Below, piece after piece: positions 1 to 5,897 of a stretch of 7,651 bases of DNA. The position numbers and the translations under genes are program-made. Numbering within the stretch: the stretch's first letter is position 1; each line of letters opens with the position of its first letter. Source of the DNA: an uncultured Eubacteriales bacterium (lineage in GTDB: Bacteria > Bacillota > Clostridia > Oscillospirales > Acutalibacteraceae); NCBI GenBank assembly GCA_900320925.1, contig ONUD01000153.1, forward strand, positions 1 through 7,651. The letters run 5' to 3'. The notes beneath the pieces are model-generated. The model saw only the letters and a program-made list of their open reading frames with translations, was not told the DNA's origin and did not search any database.

Positions 1-357
1 AAGGTGTATGATGAACAGCGTAAAATTTATAGAGAAAAGCTTGAATGTATCAGAAAAACTCTTGAAATCTGCATCAGAGAGGGATATTTGAGAGAGTTTC
101 TGCTGCAACATGAACAGGAGGTTGTGACAATGTTATCCAGTTTATTCGATGAGCAGGCACAGCGTAAACAGTATGATGCTGCCCTCAGAGCAGAGGAACG
201 TTCAGAAGGACGTTTAGAAGGGCGTGCAGAGGGAATGCTGAAGATGTTGATTAGTCTTGTCAAAGACGGTGATTTGCCAATAGAAAAGGCAGCAATGAAA
301 GCCAAGATGTCTATGGAAGAGTTTGTCAAGTTAGGCGGGTTCAGTCCTGCAAAATAA
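1..357 (+). CDS. Rpn/PD-(D/E)XK nuclease-transposase family protein, C-terminal part (5' end outside window)
   Basis: The reading frame is open from the first base, so the GTG at position 4 is probably an internal codon and the gene starts upstream of the window. About 118 residues are visible. The stretch KTLEICIREGYLREFL followed by a highly charged region with repeated EGR units (RSEGRLEGRAEG) and then a small helical tail (LVKDGDLPIEKAAMKAKMSMEEF) is the arrangement seen at the C-terminus of Rpn-family recombination-promoting nucleases, often annotated as putative transposases or PDDEXK_2 proteins. The nuclease core, which would carry the catalytic D/E-x-K residues, is not in the window, so activity cannot be judged. 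In this family the catalytic part is N-terminal and the tail is variable. A gap of 54 bases separates it from the asparagine synthetase, with no terminator visible, so read-through is possible. The family assignment rests on a low-complexity tail and is moderately sure. Confidence 0.65.
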   Translation, partial: KVYDEQRKIYREKLECIRKTLEICIREGYLREFLLQHEQEVVTMLSSLFDEQAQRKQYDAALRAEERSEGRLEGRAEGMLKMLISLVKDGDLPIEKAAMKAKMSMEEFVKLGGFSPAK

Positions 358-397
358 GATGGTGTCAAGAAAGAGGGGGATGCATATCATAGTCATT

Positions 398-403
398 GGG
401 AGG
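398..403 (+). promoter_or_regulatory. Ribosome binding site of asnB
   Basis: GGGAGG at 398-403 lies 8 bases before the ATG at 412 and fixes that start. It also places cysteine at residue 2, as the amidotransferase mechanism requires. No convincing promoter was found in the 54-base gap. The best candidate is a TATCAT at 385-390 with a poor -35 (GTGTCA at 362-367), so transcription may also come from upstream. Confidence 0.8.
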
Positions 404-411
404 GGATAGCT

Positions 412-2250
412 ATGTGCGGAATAGCAGGCTGGTTTGACAGAGGGGTATGCTTTTCTGAACAAAAAAACATTCTTCAACAAATGAGTCATACCCTGTCAAA
501 CAGAGGTCCTGATGACGAGGGAATATATTGCAAAGAGCCAATGTGTCTGATACATCGGCGGCTGGCGGTCATCGACCCCCAAAACGGCAAACAGCCGATG
601 GTAAAAAAACATCAGGGAAAGTGCTGTGCCATCGCCTATAACGGGGAACTGTACAATACCCCGGAACTGAAAGCGGAACTGGTGTCAGCAGGGTACTCCT
701 TTGATACCAAAACCGATACAGAAGTGGTGCTTGCCGCTTATATGCACTGGGGAGAAGAATGTGTCGAAAAACTCAACGGCATTTTTGCCTTCGGGGTGTA
801 TGATGAAACCAAACGGCAGTTATTTCTGGCAAGAGATAGAATCGGAGTAAAGCCACTGTTTTTTTATCAGTATACAGACGGCCTGTTGTTTGGCTCTGAG
901 GTCAAAACCCTGCTTGCCAATCCTCTGGTCAAGCCTGTGGTAGATGAACAGGGACTGATGGAATTGTTTTTTGTATCGCCCGGCAGAACGTTGGGACAGG
1001 GGATTTATCGGGACATCAAAGAGCTTCTTCCCGGGGAGTGTGCAAGGTTTGACGGGGAATGTCTGACACGAAAGCGATACTTTACCCTGAAAGCCAGAGA
1101 GCATCCATCCGATATTCCGCAAAGCCTAGAGGAAGTCAGAACACTTTTGACGGATGCGGTGGAAAGACAGTTGGTATCCGATGTACCACTGTGCTGCTTT
1201 TTGTCGGGGGGACTGGATTCCAGTATCATTTCCTACATTGCCGCCAAGCACCATGAACGCTGTGGTCTTTCGGCAATTGATACCTACTCGGTGGATTATA
1301 CGGACAATGCCAAATACTTTCAAAAAAGCCTGTTCCAGCCGACACCCGACAGTGAATTTATCGGTATCATGGTAGATGCCATTGCTTCCCGTCATCACAA
1401 TGTAGTCATTGATAATACGGAACTCTACCACGCTCTGTTAAAAGCAGTTGATGCAAGAGATTTTCCGGGTATGGTTGACGTTGACAGCTCCCTGCTGTTG
1501 TTTTGCGGAAAAATCAAGGAAGATTTCACTGTTAGCTTGTCAGGAGAGTGTGCCGATGAGCTGTTCGGAGGGTATCCGTGGTACCACAACAAAGAAATTT
1601 TATTTGAGGACTGCTTCCCGTGGGCAAGGTCGCTGGATATACGGCGTTCCATACTCAAGTCAGGCTTTCTGCCCAAAGGGGAGGAGTATGTCAGACAGCG
1701 GTATCTTGATACCTGCCGCCAAACCGACAAACTGCCCACTGACTCCAAAACCGATGTGCGTATGAGAGAGATGTTTTCCCTGAATTTTTATTGGTTCATG
1801 CAGACTCTCTTGGACAGAAAAGACAGAATGAGTATGTATAACGGCTTGGAAGTCAGGGTGCCGTTCTGTGATTACAGAATCGTGGAATATGCCTACAACC
1901 TGCCGTGGCACATCAAGGCTCTCAACGGCAGAGAAAAGGGCATTGTCCGAGAAGCTTTCAGGGGGTATCTGCCCGACAGCATTATTGACAGAAAAAAGAG
2001 TCCGTACCCGAAAACACACAATCCGCTGTATTTCCAATTGTGTGCCGACAGGGTAAAGGAAATCTTGTCTGACAGGACTTCCCCTCTGCAAGAATTTCTG
2101 GATAAGGACGGTGTGCAGGCCATCATCGACTATCCCGACAATATTTCTTCGCCGTGGTATGGGCAGTTGATGAAAGCCCCCCAGATTTTAGCGTATATCA
2201 TACAGCTTGATGGCTGGTTCAGAAAAAATGCCGTTACGGTTGCCATGTAA
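412..2250 (+). CDS. asnB: Asparagine synthetase, glutamine-hydrolysing (AsnB type)
   Basis: This cytosolic enzyme makes asparagine from aspartate, glutamine and ATP. The 612 residues match the usual family length of about 600-630. The N-terminal class II glutamine amidotransferase domain (about 2-210) has the nucleophile Cys2 in MCGIAG, then RGPD (31-34), IHRRLAVID (47-55), AYNGELYN (75-82) and TDTEV (101-105). RDRIGVKPLF (141-150) closes the domain. The synthetase domain carries the ATP-pyrophosphatase loop SGGLDSS (265-271), SGECADELFGGYP (377-389) and DRKDRMSM (468-475), followed by GLEVRVPFCD. The SGEC variant replaces the more usual SGEG; I believe it also occurs in clostridial homologues and do not read it as damage. 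The start is fixed by the ribosome binding site and by the need for Cys2 at the mature N-terminus. The gene is convergent with rfbB and ends at a shared hairpin terminator. A role in amidating a sugar or cell-surface product instead of making free asparagine cannot be excluded. Confidence 0.93.
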   Translation: MCGIAGWFDRGVCFSEQKNILQQMSHTLSNRGPDDEGIYCKEPMCLIHRRLAVIDPQNGKQPMVKKHQGKCCAIAYNGELYNTPELKAELVSAGYSFDTKTDTEVVLAAYMHWGEECVEKLNGIFAFGVYDETKRQLFLARDRIGVKPLFFYQYTDGLLFGSEVKTLLANPLVKPVVDEQGLMELFFVSPGRTLGQGIYRDIKELLPGECARFDGECLTRKRYFTLKAREHPSDIPQSLEEVRTLLTDAVERQLVSDVPLCCFLSGGLDSSIISYIAAKHHERCGLSAIDTYSVDYTDNAKYFQKSLFQPTPDSEFIGIMVDAIASRHHNVVIDNTELYHALLKAVDARDFPGMVDVDSSLLLFCGKIKEDFTVSLSGECADELFGGYPWYHNKEILFEDCFPWARSLDIRRSILKSGFLPKGEEYVRQRYLDTCRQTDKLPTDSKTDVRMREMFSLNFYWFMQTLLDRKDRMSMYNGLEVRVPFCDYRIVEYAYNLPWHIKALNGREKGIVREAFRGYLPDSIIDRKKSPYPKTHNPLYFQLCADRVKEILSDRTSPLQEFLDKDGVQAIIDYPDNISSPWYGQLMKAPQILAYIIQLDGWFRKNAVTVAM

Positions 2251-2253
2251 AGA

Positions 2254-2289
2254 AAGAAGCCATAGAACGCTCATGTTCTATGGCTTCTT
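2254..2289. terminator. Bidirectional intrinsic terminator between asnB and rfbB
   Basis: A perfect 15-bp inverted repeat (2254-2268 and 2275-2289) with a 6-base loop GCTCAT fills the gap between the convergent stop codons. It begins 4 bases after the asnB stop and 2 bases from the rfbB stop. On the minus strand the stem runs into TTTCTTT, giving a better U-tract than on the plus strand (CTTCTTG). It should therefore stop rfbB transcription efficiently and asnB transcription at least partly. Confidence 0.85.
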
Positions 2290-2290
2290 G

Positions 2291-3274
2291 TCAGGTCAGC
2301 GAAAGGATGGATTCCCACCAGTCACGGTGTTCCCGATACCATTGTATGGTTTGGCGGATCCCGTCGGCAAATGCTGTTTCAGGCATCCAGCCCAGTTCCT
2401 TTTGAATCTTTTGGGGGTCGATAGCATAACGCAGGTCATGCCCTTTTCTGTCCTCCACATAGGTAATGAGACTTTCGGGCTTGCCAAGTTCCCTGCAAAT
2501 CAGTCTGACAATATCAATGTTCCTCATTTCATTGTGACCGCCGATGTTATAGACCTCCCCCAGCCTGCCCTTGCGGAGAATCAGGTCAATCGCCTTGCAG
2601 TGATCCGCCACGTACAGCCAATCCCTGACATTCAGCCCCCTGCCGTAAACGGGCAACGGCTTGTCATTGATGGCATTGGTAATCATCAAGGGGATGAGTT
2701 TTTCAGGGAAGTGATACGGTCCGTAGTTATTGGAACATCTCGAAATCGTCACAGGCAATCCGTATGTCCTATAATATGACAGAACCAGCAAATCGGCTCC
2801 TGCTTTAGAACTGCTGTAAGGAGAACTGGTATGCAGCGGTGTATCTTCCGTAAACAACCAATCCGGTCTGTCCAGCGGCAGTTCACCGTAAACTTCATCT
2901 GTGGACACCTGATGATAGCGTACCATCCCATACTGTCTGCAAGCATCCAGCAGGACACCTGTTCCTACGATGTTGGTTTGCAGAAACACCAATGGCTCTG
3001 TGATGGAACGATCGACATGGCTTTCCGCCGCAAAATTGACCACCATATCGGGATGTTCTTCGGCAAAAAGCTGTGCAACGGCATTTTGGTCGCAGATATC
3101 CGCTTTGACGAAGCGAAAATTCGGCTGATTGGCTAACGAATGCAGTGTTGCGGCATTGCCTGCATAGGTCAGCTTATCCAGACAGATAATTCTGTCAAGC
3201 GGATGTTCTTTCCTCATATAGAAGATAAAGTTGGATCCAATAAAACCTGCTCCACCTGTCACGATAATCGTCAT
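2291..3274 (-). CDS. rfbB: dTDP-glucose 4,6-dehydratase (RmlB/RfbB)
   Basis: This short-chain dehydrogenase/reductase enzyme converts dTDP-glucose to dTDP-4-keto-6-deoxyglucose, the branch point to dTDP-rhamnose and other deoxysugars of the cell surface. Its 327 residues fit the Gram-positive RmlB range. The NAD-binding loop TGGAGFIG lies at 6-13, with DKLTYAGN (33-40) and AAESHVDRS (82-90). The catalytic STDEVYG (124-130) supplies Thr125, Asp126 and Glu127. The YSSSK pair (Tyr153, Lys157) and SNNYGP (181-186) follow, then NVRDWLYV (215-222) and GHDLRYAID (278-286). The Asp-Glu pair and the DKLTYAGN motif separate RmlB from related epimerases and decarboxylases. GTGAGGT on the minus strand lies 8 bases before the ATG and supports the start. 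The gene is alone: no rmlA, rmlC or rmlD is present in the window. It has its own promoter, so it is not simply read through from the upstream synthetase gene. Confidence 0.95.
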   Translation of the reverse strand: MTIIVTGGAGFIGSNFIFYMRKEHPLDRIICLDKLTYAGNAATLHSLANQPNFRFVKADICDQNAVAQLFAEEHPDMVVNFAAESHVDRSITEPLVFLQTNIVGTGVLLDACRQYGMVRYHQVSTDEVYGELPLDRPDWLFTEDTPLHTSSPYSSSKAGADLLVLSYYRTYGLPVTISRCSNNYGPYHFPEKLIPLMITNAINDKPLPVYGRGLNVRDWLYVADHCKAIDLILRKGRLGEVYNIGGHNEMRNIDIVRLICRELGKPESLITYVEDRKGHDLRYAIDPQKIQKELGWMPETAFADGIRQTIQWYREHRDWWESILSLT

Positions 3275-3332
3275 GCTTAAAACCTCACAAAAGATATTGT
3301 CCTACTATCCCATTTTTTGCACTATGCACTCT

Positions 3333-3361
3333 ATTTTATTATATTTGTCGGAAATTGTCAA
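3333..3361 (-). promoter_or_regulatory. Sigma-A-type promoter of rfbB
   Basis: On the minus strand a perfect -35 TTGACA (3361-3356) is separated by 17 bases from TAAAAT (3338-3333), one mismatch from consensus. Transcription should start near 3326, giving a leader of about 50 bases before the rfbB ATG. A TATAAT-like sequence also lies in the spacer but at too short a distance from this -35. Confidence 0.8.
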
Positions 3362-3510
3362 CCGCTGCCCCATGAAAATCACGGAAATCAAGTTTCTAAT
3401 AAAGAATCATGTATCAACGGGGACGTTTGCCCGATGTTTGACATGGCAAGGGAAACTTCCTTGCCGCCACGCTCCCTCCGTCAAAAACCGCTGTCACTTG
3501 ATTACATGAG
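3362..3510. other. Non-coding gap with a perfect hairpin at 3445-3465
   Basis: The gap between rfbB and the second synthetase gene is 282 bases (3275-3556). Its left third holds the rfbB promoter and leader and its right end holds a terminator. The middle has no supported gene; the small open frames here have no ribosome binding site. It contains a perfect 7-bp inverted repeat, GGCAAGG at 3445-3451 and CCTTGCC at 3459-3465, with loop GAAACTT and no U-tract on either strand, so it is not a typical terminator. The GC-rich flank (GCCACGCTCCCTCCGTC) and isolated hairpin resemble dispersed intergenic repeats of some Ruminococcaceae, but one copy in one window cannot show that. Confidence 0.4.
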
Positions 3511-3546
3511 ATAAATAACAAAGGAAACCGAGAGAACCCGATTTCC
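3511..3546 (-). terminator. Intrinsic terminator of the truncated synthetase gene
   Basis: Eleven bases after the minus-strand stop codon, GGAAATCG (3546-3539) pairs with CGGTTTCC (3530-3523) around an 8-base loop, an 8-bp stem with one T-G pair. It is followed on the minus strand by TTTGTTATTTAT. This should separate the synthetase transcript from rfbB downstream. Confidence 0.7.
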
Positions 3547-3556
3547 CCTGTCAACA

Positions 3557-5083
3557 TCAGAATTTCATTTCATACCAGAGCAGGAACACATACACCGCAT
3601 AAATACGGCTCCATAAAAATTCCTCTCCCGCAAGGTAGCGTGACCAGAGGTCATGCAGTGCTTCCTGATGGAAGAACTGTTGGGAAGCCGTGCCGAAAAG
3701 TGTTTCGGCAATGGGACGGTTGTAGGTTTCCTCAGCCAGCCACTTGCGGATTGGTACAGGGAAGCCGACTTTTTTGCGGAATGCCACTTCCTCAGGCAGT
3801 TTTTCTGCCGCCGCCATACGGAACACATATTTGTTCTGGTCATTCATAAACTTGCACTGTGCCGGAATCCTCCTTGCCACGTTGAACAGCCGCAGGTCAC
3901 TGAACGGTGTATGCAGTTCAATGCCGCAGGCAGTACTGGTACGGTCGGTATTGAGGTAAATATCCCCCTCCAGCCACAGAGAAATGTCAATTGTCAGTTT
4001 TTTGGACAGTTCGTCCTGTCCCTCCATGCTGTTCCACAGCGGCATGATGGGGTCAGCAGGCTTGACTGCTTCATCAAAGTCTTTCATCAGGGACTTGACC
4101 ACTTCTTCCGACATGATGTGCGAACAGGTCAGATAGACCCAATCCTCTTTCAGCGGGTTCTTATGGGCATTGTAGCCGCCGAAAAATTCATCAATGCCTT
4201 CCCCCGAATAAACAACCCTTGCTTTTTCACTGACCGCCTGACAGCCCAGTGAAAATGCCACGGCAGAAGCATCGCCAAGCGGCTGACCCATTTTGTCCAC
4301 CACTTCGGGAATACGGGCAAAGTACTCGTCAGGGCGTATCAGCTTCATACAGAAATCCTTTCCCAGCACCTCAGCCGTATGGCGTGCCAGAGAGGATTCG
4401 TCAAATCCCGACTCCTCATATCCCACTGTATTCGCACACTTGGCATCACTTGCCGCAAACAGGTAGGAAGAATCCACGCCCCCCGACAGGAACGATTCTT
4501 TATAGGGCAGTTCCGTATCCTCACGTTCTTCCGAAAGAATCTCTTCGGCGGTGTCAGCAATCTCCTTTGCCCAATCCTCAGGGGTTTTGGAGGTATCCGG
4601 CTCGAATACAGGCTTCCAGTAGGTATGCAGTTTCACGTCTTTGCCGTCCCACTCCAGATAATGTCCGGGCAGAAGCTTGTAAATTCCCTCGTAGAATGTT
4701 TCCTCGCCGATGGGATACCCATAGAACAAGTATTGCTGGAGCATACAGGGATTGAAACGCTTCTGATAGCGTGCATCACCTGCAATCTCGTTAATATCCC
4801 CTGAATACAGGAGTTCTCCCCCTGCCACGGTATAAAACATCTGCTTCTGTCCTACCTGGTCACGGATAACATACAGCTTTTCCTGCTCACTGTCCCACAA
4901 GCCGATGGCAAACATTCCATACATATGCTCCATCATGCCCAACTGCCACTTGTCATAGGCACGAACCAGTATTTCTCTTTCACGTTCCTCACGCTTCAAC
5001 GGCAGTTGGATTTCCAACTCCCTGCACAGGCTTTTCCAGTTACGGATATAACCGCTGAAATAGCGTATTGCCACTTTTTCCAT
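3557..5083 (-). CDS. Asparagine-synthetase-like protein with truncated glutaminase domain lacking the catalytic Cys
   Basis: This 508-residue protein has a full synthetase half: ATP-pyrophosphatase loop SGGVDSS (200-206), SGEGIDEFFGGY (293-304), DRTSTACGIELHTPFSD (380-396) and KVGFPVPIRKWL (438-449). Its N-terminus starts in the middle of a class II glutaminase domain. SGYIRNWKSLCREL (10-23) lines up with the NGEIYNYKELREEL region of AsnB-type enzymes, followed by YGMFAIGLWD (55-64) and RDQVGQKQMFY (74-84). The usual first 70 or so residues, including Cys2, RGPD and the HRRL arginine, are absent. Glutamine hydrolysis is therefore not expected. The enzyme may use free ammonia or another amine, or form an amide by another reaction of this superfamily; the substrate is unknown. 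The start at 5083 is chosen because GGAGG lies 7 bases before it and a consensus promoter lies just upstream. The frame stays open to 5218, but that extension overlaps the promoter and terminator and shows no glutaminase motif. Confidence 0.85.
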   Translation of the reverse strand: MEKVAIRYFSGYIRNWKSLCRELEIQLPLKREEREREILVRAYDKWQLGMMEHMYGMFAIGLWDSEQEKLYVIRDQVGQKQMFYTVAGGELLYSGDINEIAGDARYQKRFNPCMLQQYLFYGYPIGEETFYEGIYKLLPGHYLEWDGKDVKLHTYWKPVFEPDTSKTPEDWAKEIADTAEEILSEEREDTELPYKESFLSGGVDSSYLFAASDAKCANTVGYEESGFDESSLARHTAEVLGKDFCMKLIRPDEYFARIPEVVDKMGQPLGDASAVAFSLGCQAVSEKARVVYSGEGIDEFFGGYNAHKNPLKEDWVYLTCSHIMSEEVVKSLMKDFDEAVKPADPIMPLWNSMEGQDELSKKLTIDISLWLEGDIYLNTDRTSTACGIELHTPFSDLRLFNVARRIPAQCKFMNDQNKYVFRMAAAEKLPEEVAFRKKVGFPVPIRKWLAEETYNRPIAETLFGTASQQFFHQEALHDLWSRYLAGEEFLWSRIYAVYVFLLWYEMKF

Positions 5084-5090
5084 TGCAATT

Positions 5091-5095
5091 CCTCC
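5091..5095 (-). promoter_or_regulatory. Ribosome binding site deciding the start of the Cys-less synthetase
   Basis: GGAGG on the minus strand lies 7 bases before the ATG at 5083. It decides between this start and a 45-codon longer open frame beginning at 5218, which has no comparable site. Confidence 0.85.
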
Positions 5096-5113
5096 ATGTC
5101 GGATTTTGTCAAA

Positions 5114-5142
5114 ATTATAGCATTTTCGGACAATTCCGTCAA
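5114..5142 (-). promoter_or_regulatory. Sigma-A-type promoter of the Cys-less synthetase gene
   Basis: On the minus strand TTGACG (5142-5137), a 17-base spacer and a perfect TATAAT (5119-5114) form a strong promoter. The start point should be near 5107, leaving a leader of about 24 bases. A start point here makes the longer frame from 5218 impossible from this promoter. Confidence 0.85.
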
Positions 5143-5146
5143 TATC

Positions 5147-5176
5147 AAACGGAGAAATCAAAAAATGATTTCTCCG
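5147..5176 (-). terminator. Intrinsic terminator after the surface-protein remnant
   Basis: A perfect 11-bp inverted repeat (5150-5160 and 5166-5176) with a 5-base T loop on the minus strand starts 7 bases after the stop codon at 5184-5186. It is followed by TTTGATATT. It sits directly upstream of the next promoter and insulates the synthetase gene from the remnant. Confidence 0.8.
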
Positions 5177-5183
5177 CCTGCCT

Positions 5184-5668
5184 TTACTGTACCCTGACCA
5201 TAAAGGACGTACTTGCAACAGTTCCCTTGCTGTCCTTTGCCTTGACGAGTACGAGATAATTCACTTTTTTCATTGGCTTGAAAGACACCGTGCTGTTGGT
5301 GCTGTAAGCCTGCACATTGGTGTATTTGGTATCGGTTTCTTTCTTGTACTGCACCATGTATTGATAAGGTGCCTTGCCGCCCGTTGCCGAGCAGTTCACG
5401 GTCAGGATTATTTTCAAATGCCCAGCCGATTTCCGTAGATTTCTTGCGGAAAGGCAACCACACTGCCGCTTCCAAGATAGCCGCAAATCCGAATGGCACT
5501 GCCCAAATCATAATACTGGAACTGACCATATGTGTACGGTTCATCAGCACTGACTAAAACATTTGTCCCGATGTATGAGCCAACTGCTGTGAAGCCTGTC
5601 GCCAACAGCATGACCGCCGCCAGGAACACCGACAAAAATTTTCCGCCAAGTTTTTGCCATTTTCTCAC
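5184..5668 (-). pseudogene. Broken secreted BspA-like/leucine-rich-repeat surface protein with Ig-like C-terminal domain
   Basis: Two minus-strand frames join into one degraded gene. The first (5668-5414, GTG start with GAGG 8 bases upstream) encodes a signal peptide: basic MRKWQK, a hydrophobic core and a likely cut after VLVSA. Then comes FQYYDLGSAIRICGYLGS leading to VVAFPQEIYGNRLG, which resembles the segment before the repeats in BspA-like leucine-rich-repeat proteins (usual pattern: Y-x-I-x-GY-x-G, V-x-IP-x-EI-x-G). That frame stops at 5414. A second frame, ending at the stop 5184-5186, carries a typical Ig-like C-terminal domain: CSATGGKAPYQY, VQYKK, VSFKP, then VKAKDSKGTV. The expected repeat array between them is missing, so an internal, frame-changing deletion is the best explanation (inference). 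The promoter, start and terminator remain intact. An alternative is a short secreted protein with a single-base frameshift. Confidence 0.6.
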
Positions 5669-5702
5669 AATTCATTCCTCTATGTCAATTTATTTTATGT
5701 AA

Positions 5703-5731
5703 ATTGTATCATTTTTGAGGAATACTGTCAA
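5703..5731 (-). promoter_or_regulatory. Sigma-A-type promoter of the surface-protein remnant
   Basis: On the minus strand a perfect TTGACA (5731-5726), 17 bases and TACAAT (5708-5703) form a near-consensus promoter. It drives the GTG start at 5668. It diverges from the rpsO promoter. Confidence 0.85.
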
Positions 5732-5750
5732 GATTTTTCTAAAAAAATCT
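5731..5750. repeat. 20-bp AT-rich palindrome between divergent -35 boxes
   Basis: AGATTTTT (5731-5738) and AAAAATCT (5743-5750) form a perfect 8-bp inverted repeat with a 4-base centre. It fills the space between the minus-strand -35 (5726-5731) and the rpsO -35 (5752-5757). Its A and T tracts would suit UP elements for both promoters; a repressor site is also possible. Confidence 0.6.
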
Positions 5751-5751
5751 C

Positions 5752-5780
5752 TTTACAATTGAAAAACAATGTGTTATAAT
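5752..5780 (+). promoter_or_regulatory. Sigma-A-type promoter of rpsO
   Basis: TTTACA (5752-5757), a 17-base spacer and a perfect TATAAT (5775-5780), preceded by an A-tract. The start point should be near 5787, giving a leader of about 110 bases before the rpsO ATG. Confidence 0.88.
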
Positions 5781-5794
5781 GAATAGCGATTGAT

Positions 5795-5862
5795 GCCCGT
5801 TCCCGGTTTTTGGGAAAAGCCCGCTGTTTCGGGAATCCACAGCCACTGACTGAGAACAGGGC
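5795..5862 (+). promoter_or_regulatory. Structured rpsO leader, possible S15 autoregulatory element
   Basis: The leader can fold as a three-way junction. P1 pairs 5795-5802 with 5854-5862 (8 bp, one bulged A at 5858). P2 pairs 5805-5811 with 5815-5821 (7 bp, triloop GGG). P3 pairs GCTGT 5823-5827 with ACAGC 5839-5843. P2 has a G-C pair (5806-5820) next to a U-G pair (5807-5819), the kind of feature S15 reads, together with a junction, in 16S rRNA. ATCCAC (5835-5840) is also perfectly complementary to GTGGAT (5886-5891), covering the Shine-Dalgarno. Alternative pairing TTCCCG (5800-5805) with CGGGAA (5830-5835) would compete. S15 represses its own mRNA in several bacteria through unrelated leader structures; assigning this leader to that role is inference. 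Confidence 0.5.
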
Positions 5863-5897
5863 GGAATTCATAATTTTTCATAAAGGTGGATAAACGT

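Noticed and set aside
358..411. T-box or asparagine-responsive riboswitch before asnB
   Set aside because: The gap is only 54 bases and shows neither a T-box sequence nor a stable leader structure.
2207..2779. 190-codon plus-strand open frame
   Set aside because: It is antisense to rfbB, whose motifs are complete; it has no ribosome binding site and an implausible protein sequence.
3653..4252. 199-codon plus-strand open frame
   Set aside because: It is antisense to the Cys-less synthetase, which has clear family motifs in the opposite strand.
3557..5083. Lasso-peptide or beta-lactam cyclase role for the Cys-less synthetase
   Set aside because: No precursor peptide, leader peptidase or beta-lactam pathway gene is present in the window, so this specific role is not supported.
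5084..5218. 45-codon N-terminal extension of the Cys-less synthetase frame
   Set aside because: It overlaps the promoter and preceding terminator, has no ribosome binding site, and shows no Cys2, RGPD or other glutaminase motif.
5158..5550. 130-codon minus-strand frame over the surface-protein remnant
   Set aside because: It is a third frame with no domain signal; it reads through the terminator hairpin and lacks the SATGGKAPY-type domain seen in the neighbouring frame.
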